Part shown: one piece after another, positions 63,721 through 64,000 of the stretch
How the letters are laid out: every line of letters begins with the position of its first letter
How positions within the stretch are numbered: position 1 is the first letter of the stretch
NCBI GenBank assembly: GCA_964304625.1
Contig: OZ199840.1
Coordinates: 8,928,001 to 8,992,000 of the forward strand
Direction: 5' to 3'
From: Kudoa neothunni
Taxonomy: Eukaryota > Cnidaria
Length of the DNA: 64,000 bases
Translations under genes and position numbers: made by a program
The notes under the pieces: model-generated
The model's database searches: none
What the model saw: the letters and a program-made list of their open reading frames with translations, nothing else
What the model was told of the DNA's origin: nothing

Positions 63721-64000
63721 AATATCCCAAATTATTAAAAACTATATAGATGCCTTTATCAGGAAAGAATTGTCGCACATTTGTATTAACTGGCGCACGC
63801 ATATCAACACTTCAAACATGATGTATACAGTAGATAACCTTGAAGATAGCTAGTAACATTATTTATGAGAGTTAGGCTTCCGAGTATACATGTTATTACA
63901 TAATAACAAGAAAACACACCAAATATATATATATATATATATAATTATATTTATTAACCAAAACAACCCCCAAATATTACCTAAATCGATAAATTTATAA
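63721..64000. other. AT-rich DNA with (AT)n
   Basis: (AT)n at 63922-63943; the dispersed repeat may continue weakly to about 63830. Confidence 0.5.

Noticed and set aside
1-64000. CRISPR arrays, operons or bacterial genes
   Set aside because: No direct-repeat/spacer arrays and no prokaryotic gene organisation; the genes have spliceosomal introns.
1-64000. Nematode origin (tiny introns, AT-rich, Kunitz and saposin families)
   Set aside because: Nematode introns nearly always end in TTTTCAG; here acceptors are mostly TAG without a pyrimidine tract.

Overview
The window is strongly AT-rich eukaryotic DNA. It carries intron-dense animal genes set in long AT-rich spacers with many small DNA transposons. 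Traced introns are tiny (mostly 36-65 nt) and end almost always in TAG (sometimes AAG, rarely CAG), with no long pyrimidine tract. Two housekeeping genes, a DHRS12-type dehydrogenase and an SNX13-type sorting nexin, have the domain content of metazoan orthologs. Most other genes encode secreted, cysteine-rich proteins. A compact endoparasitic animal (for example a myxozoan or orthonectid) fits, but this is inference; no species was identified. All gene models come from hand-tracing exons; reading phase and total exon length were checked for each complete model.

Layout: 1.5-2.7 kb (+) is a secreted protein of five Kunitz-like domains. 4-6 kb holds Tc1/mariner and possible piggyBac remnants. 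From 7.6 to 33.2 kb (-) lies a dispersed array of seven paralogous saposin-like genes (called A to G here). All share one seven-exon plan, including an invariant 41-nt exon 5. The array is interrupted by a 2.45-kb fold-back element (9.15-11.6 kb), a piggyBac remnant with an adjacent MITE (18.2-19.8 kb) and another TTAA-flanked MITE (29.3 kb). 34.1-36.3 kb is a piggyBac element with intact TTAA ends, and 38.5-39.3 kb is a shorter relative. 39.6-44.05 kb (-) is the SNX13-like gene, with about 28 exons in 4.45 kb. 45-52.5 kb holds repeats, a tRNA-Gln-like sequence and a fossil gag fragment. 53.6-55.15 kb (+) is the DHRS12-like gene, 56.0-57.15 kb (-) a broken Merlin/IS1595-type transposase, and 58.6-61.5 kb (+) a type I membrane protein with seven repeats resembling cysteine-stabilised fibronectin III domains. 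The rest is noncoding.

Three unrelated secreted families (Kunitz, saposin-like, FN3-like) begin with a short signal-peptide exon that ends in phase 1. The Kunitz and FN3-like genes are then built mostly from phase 1-1 domain exons, which suggests modular assembly of secreted effectors. In all seven saposin-like proteins the second saposin domain keeps six cysteines. The first has lost cysteine 2 (usually also 1, and in four genes 3 and 4) but keeps the terminal C-x5-C. This repeated, non-random decay is the most unusual signal in the window.
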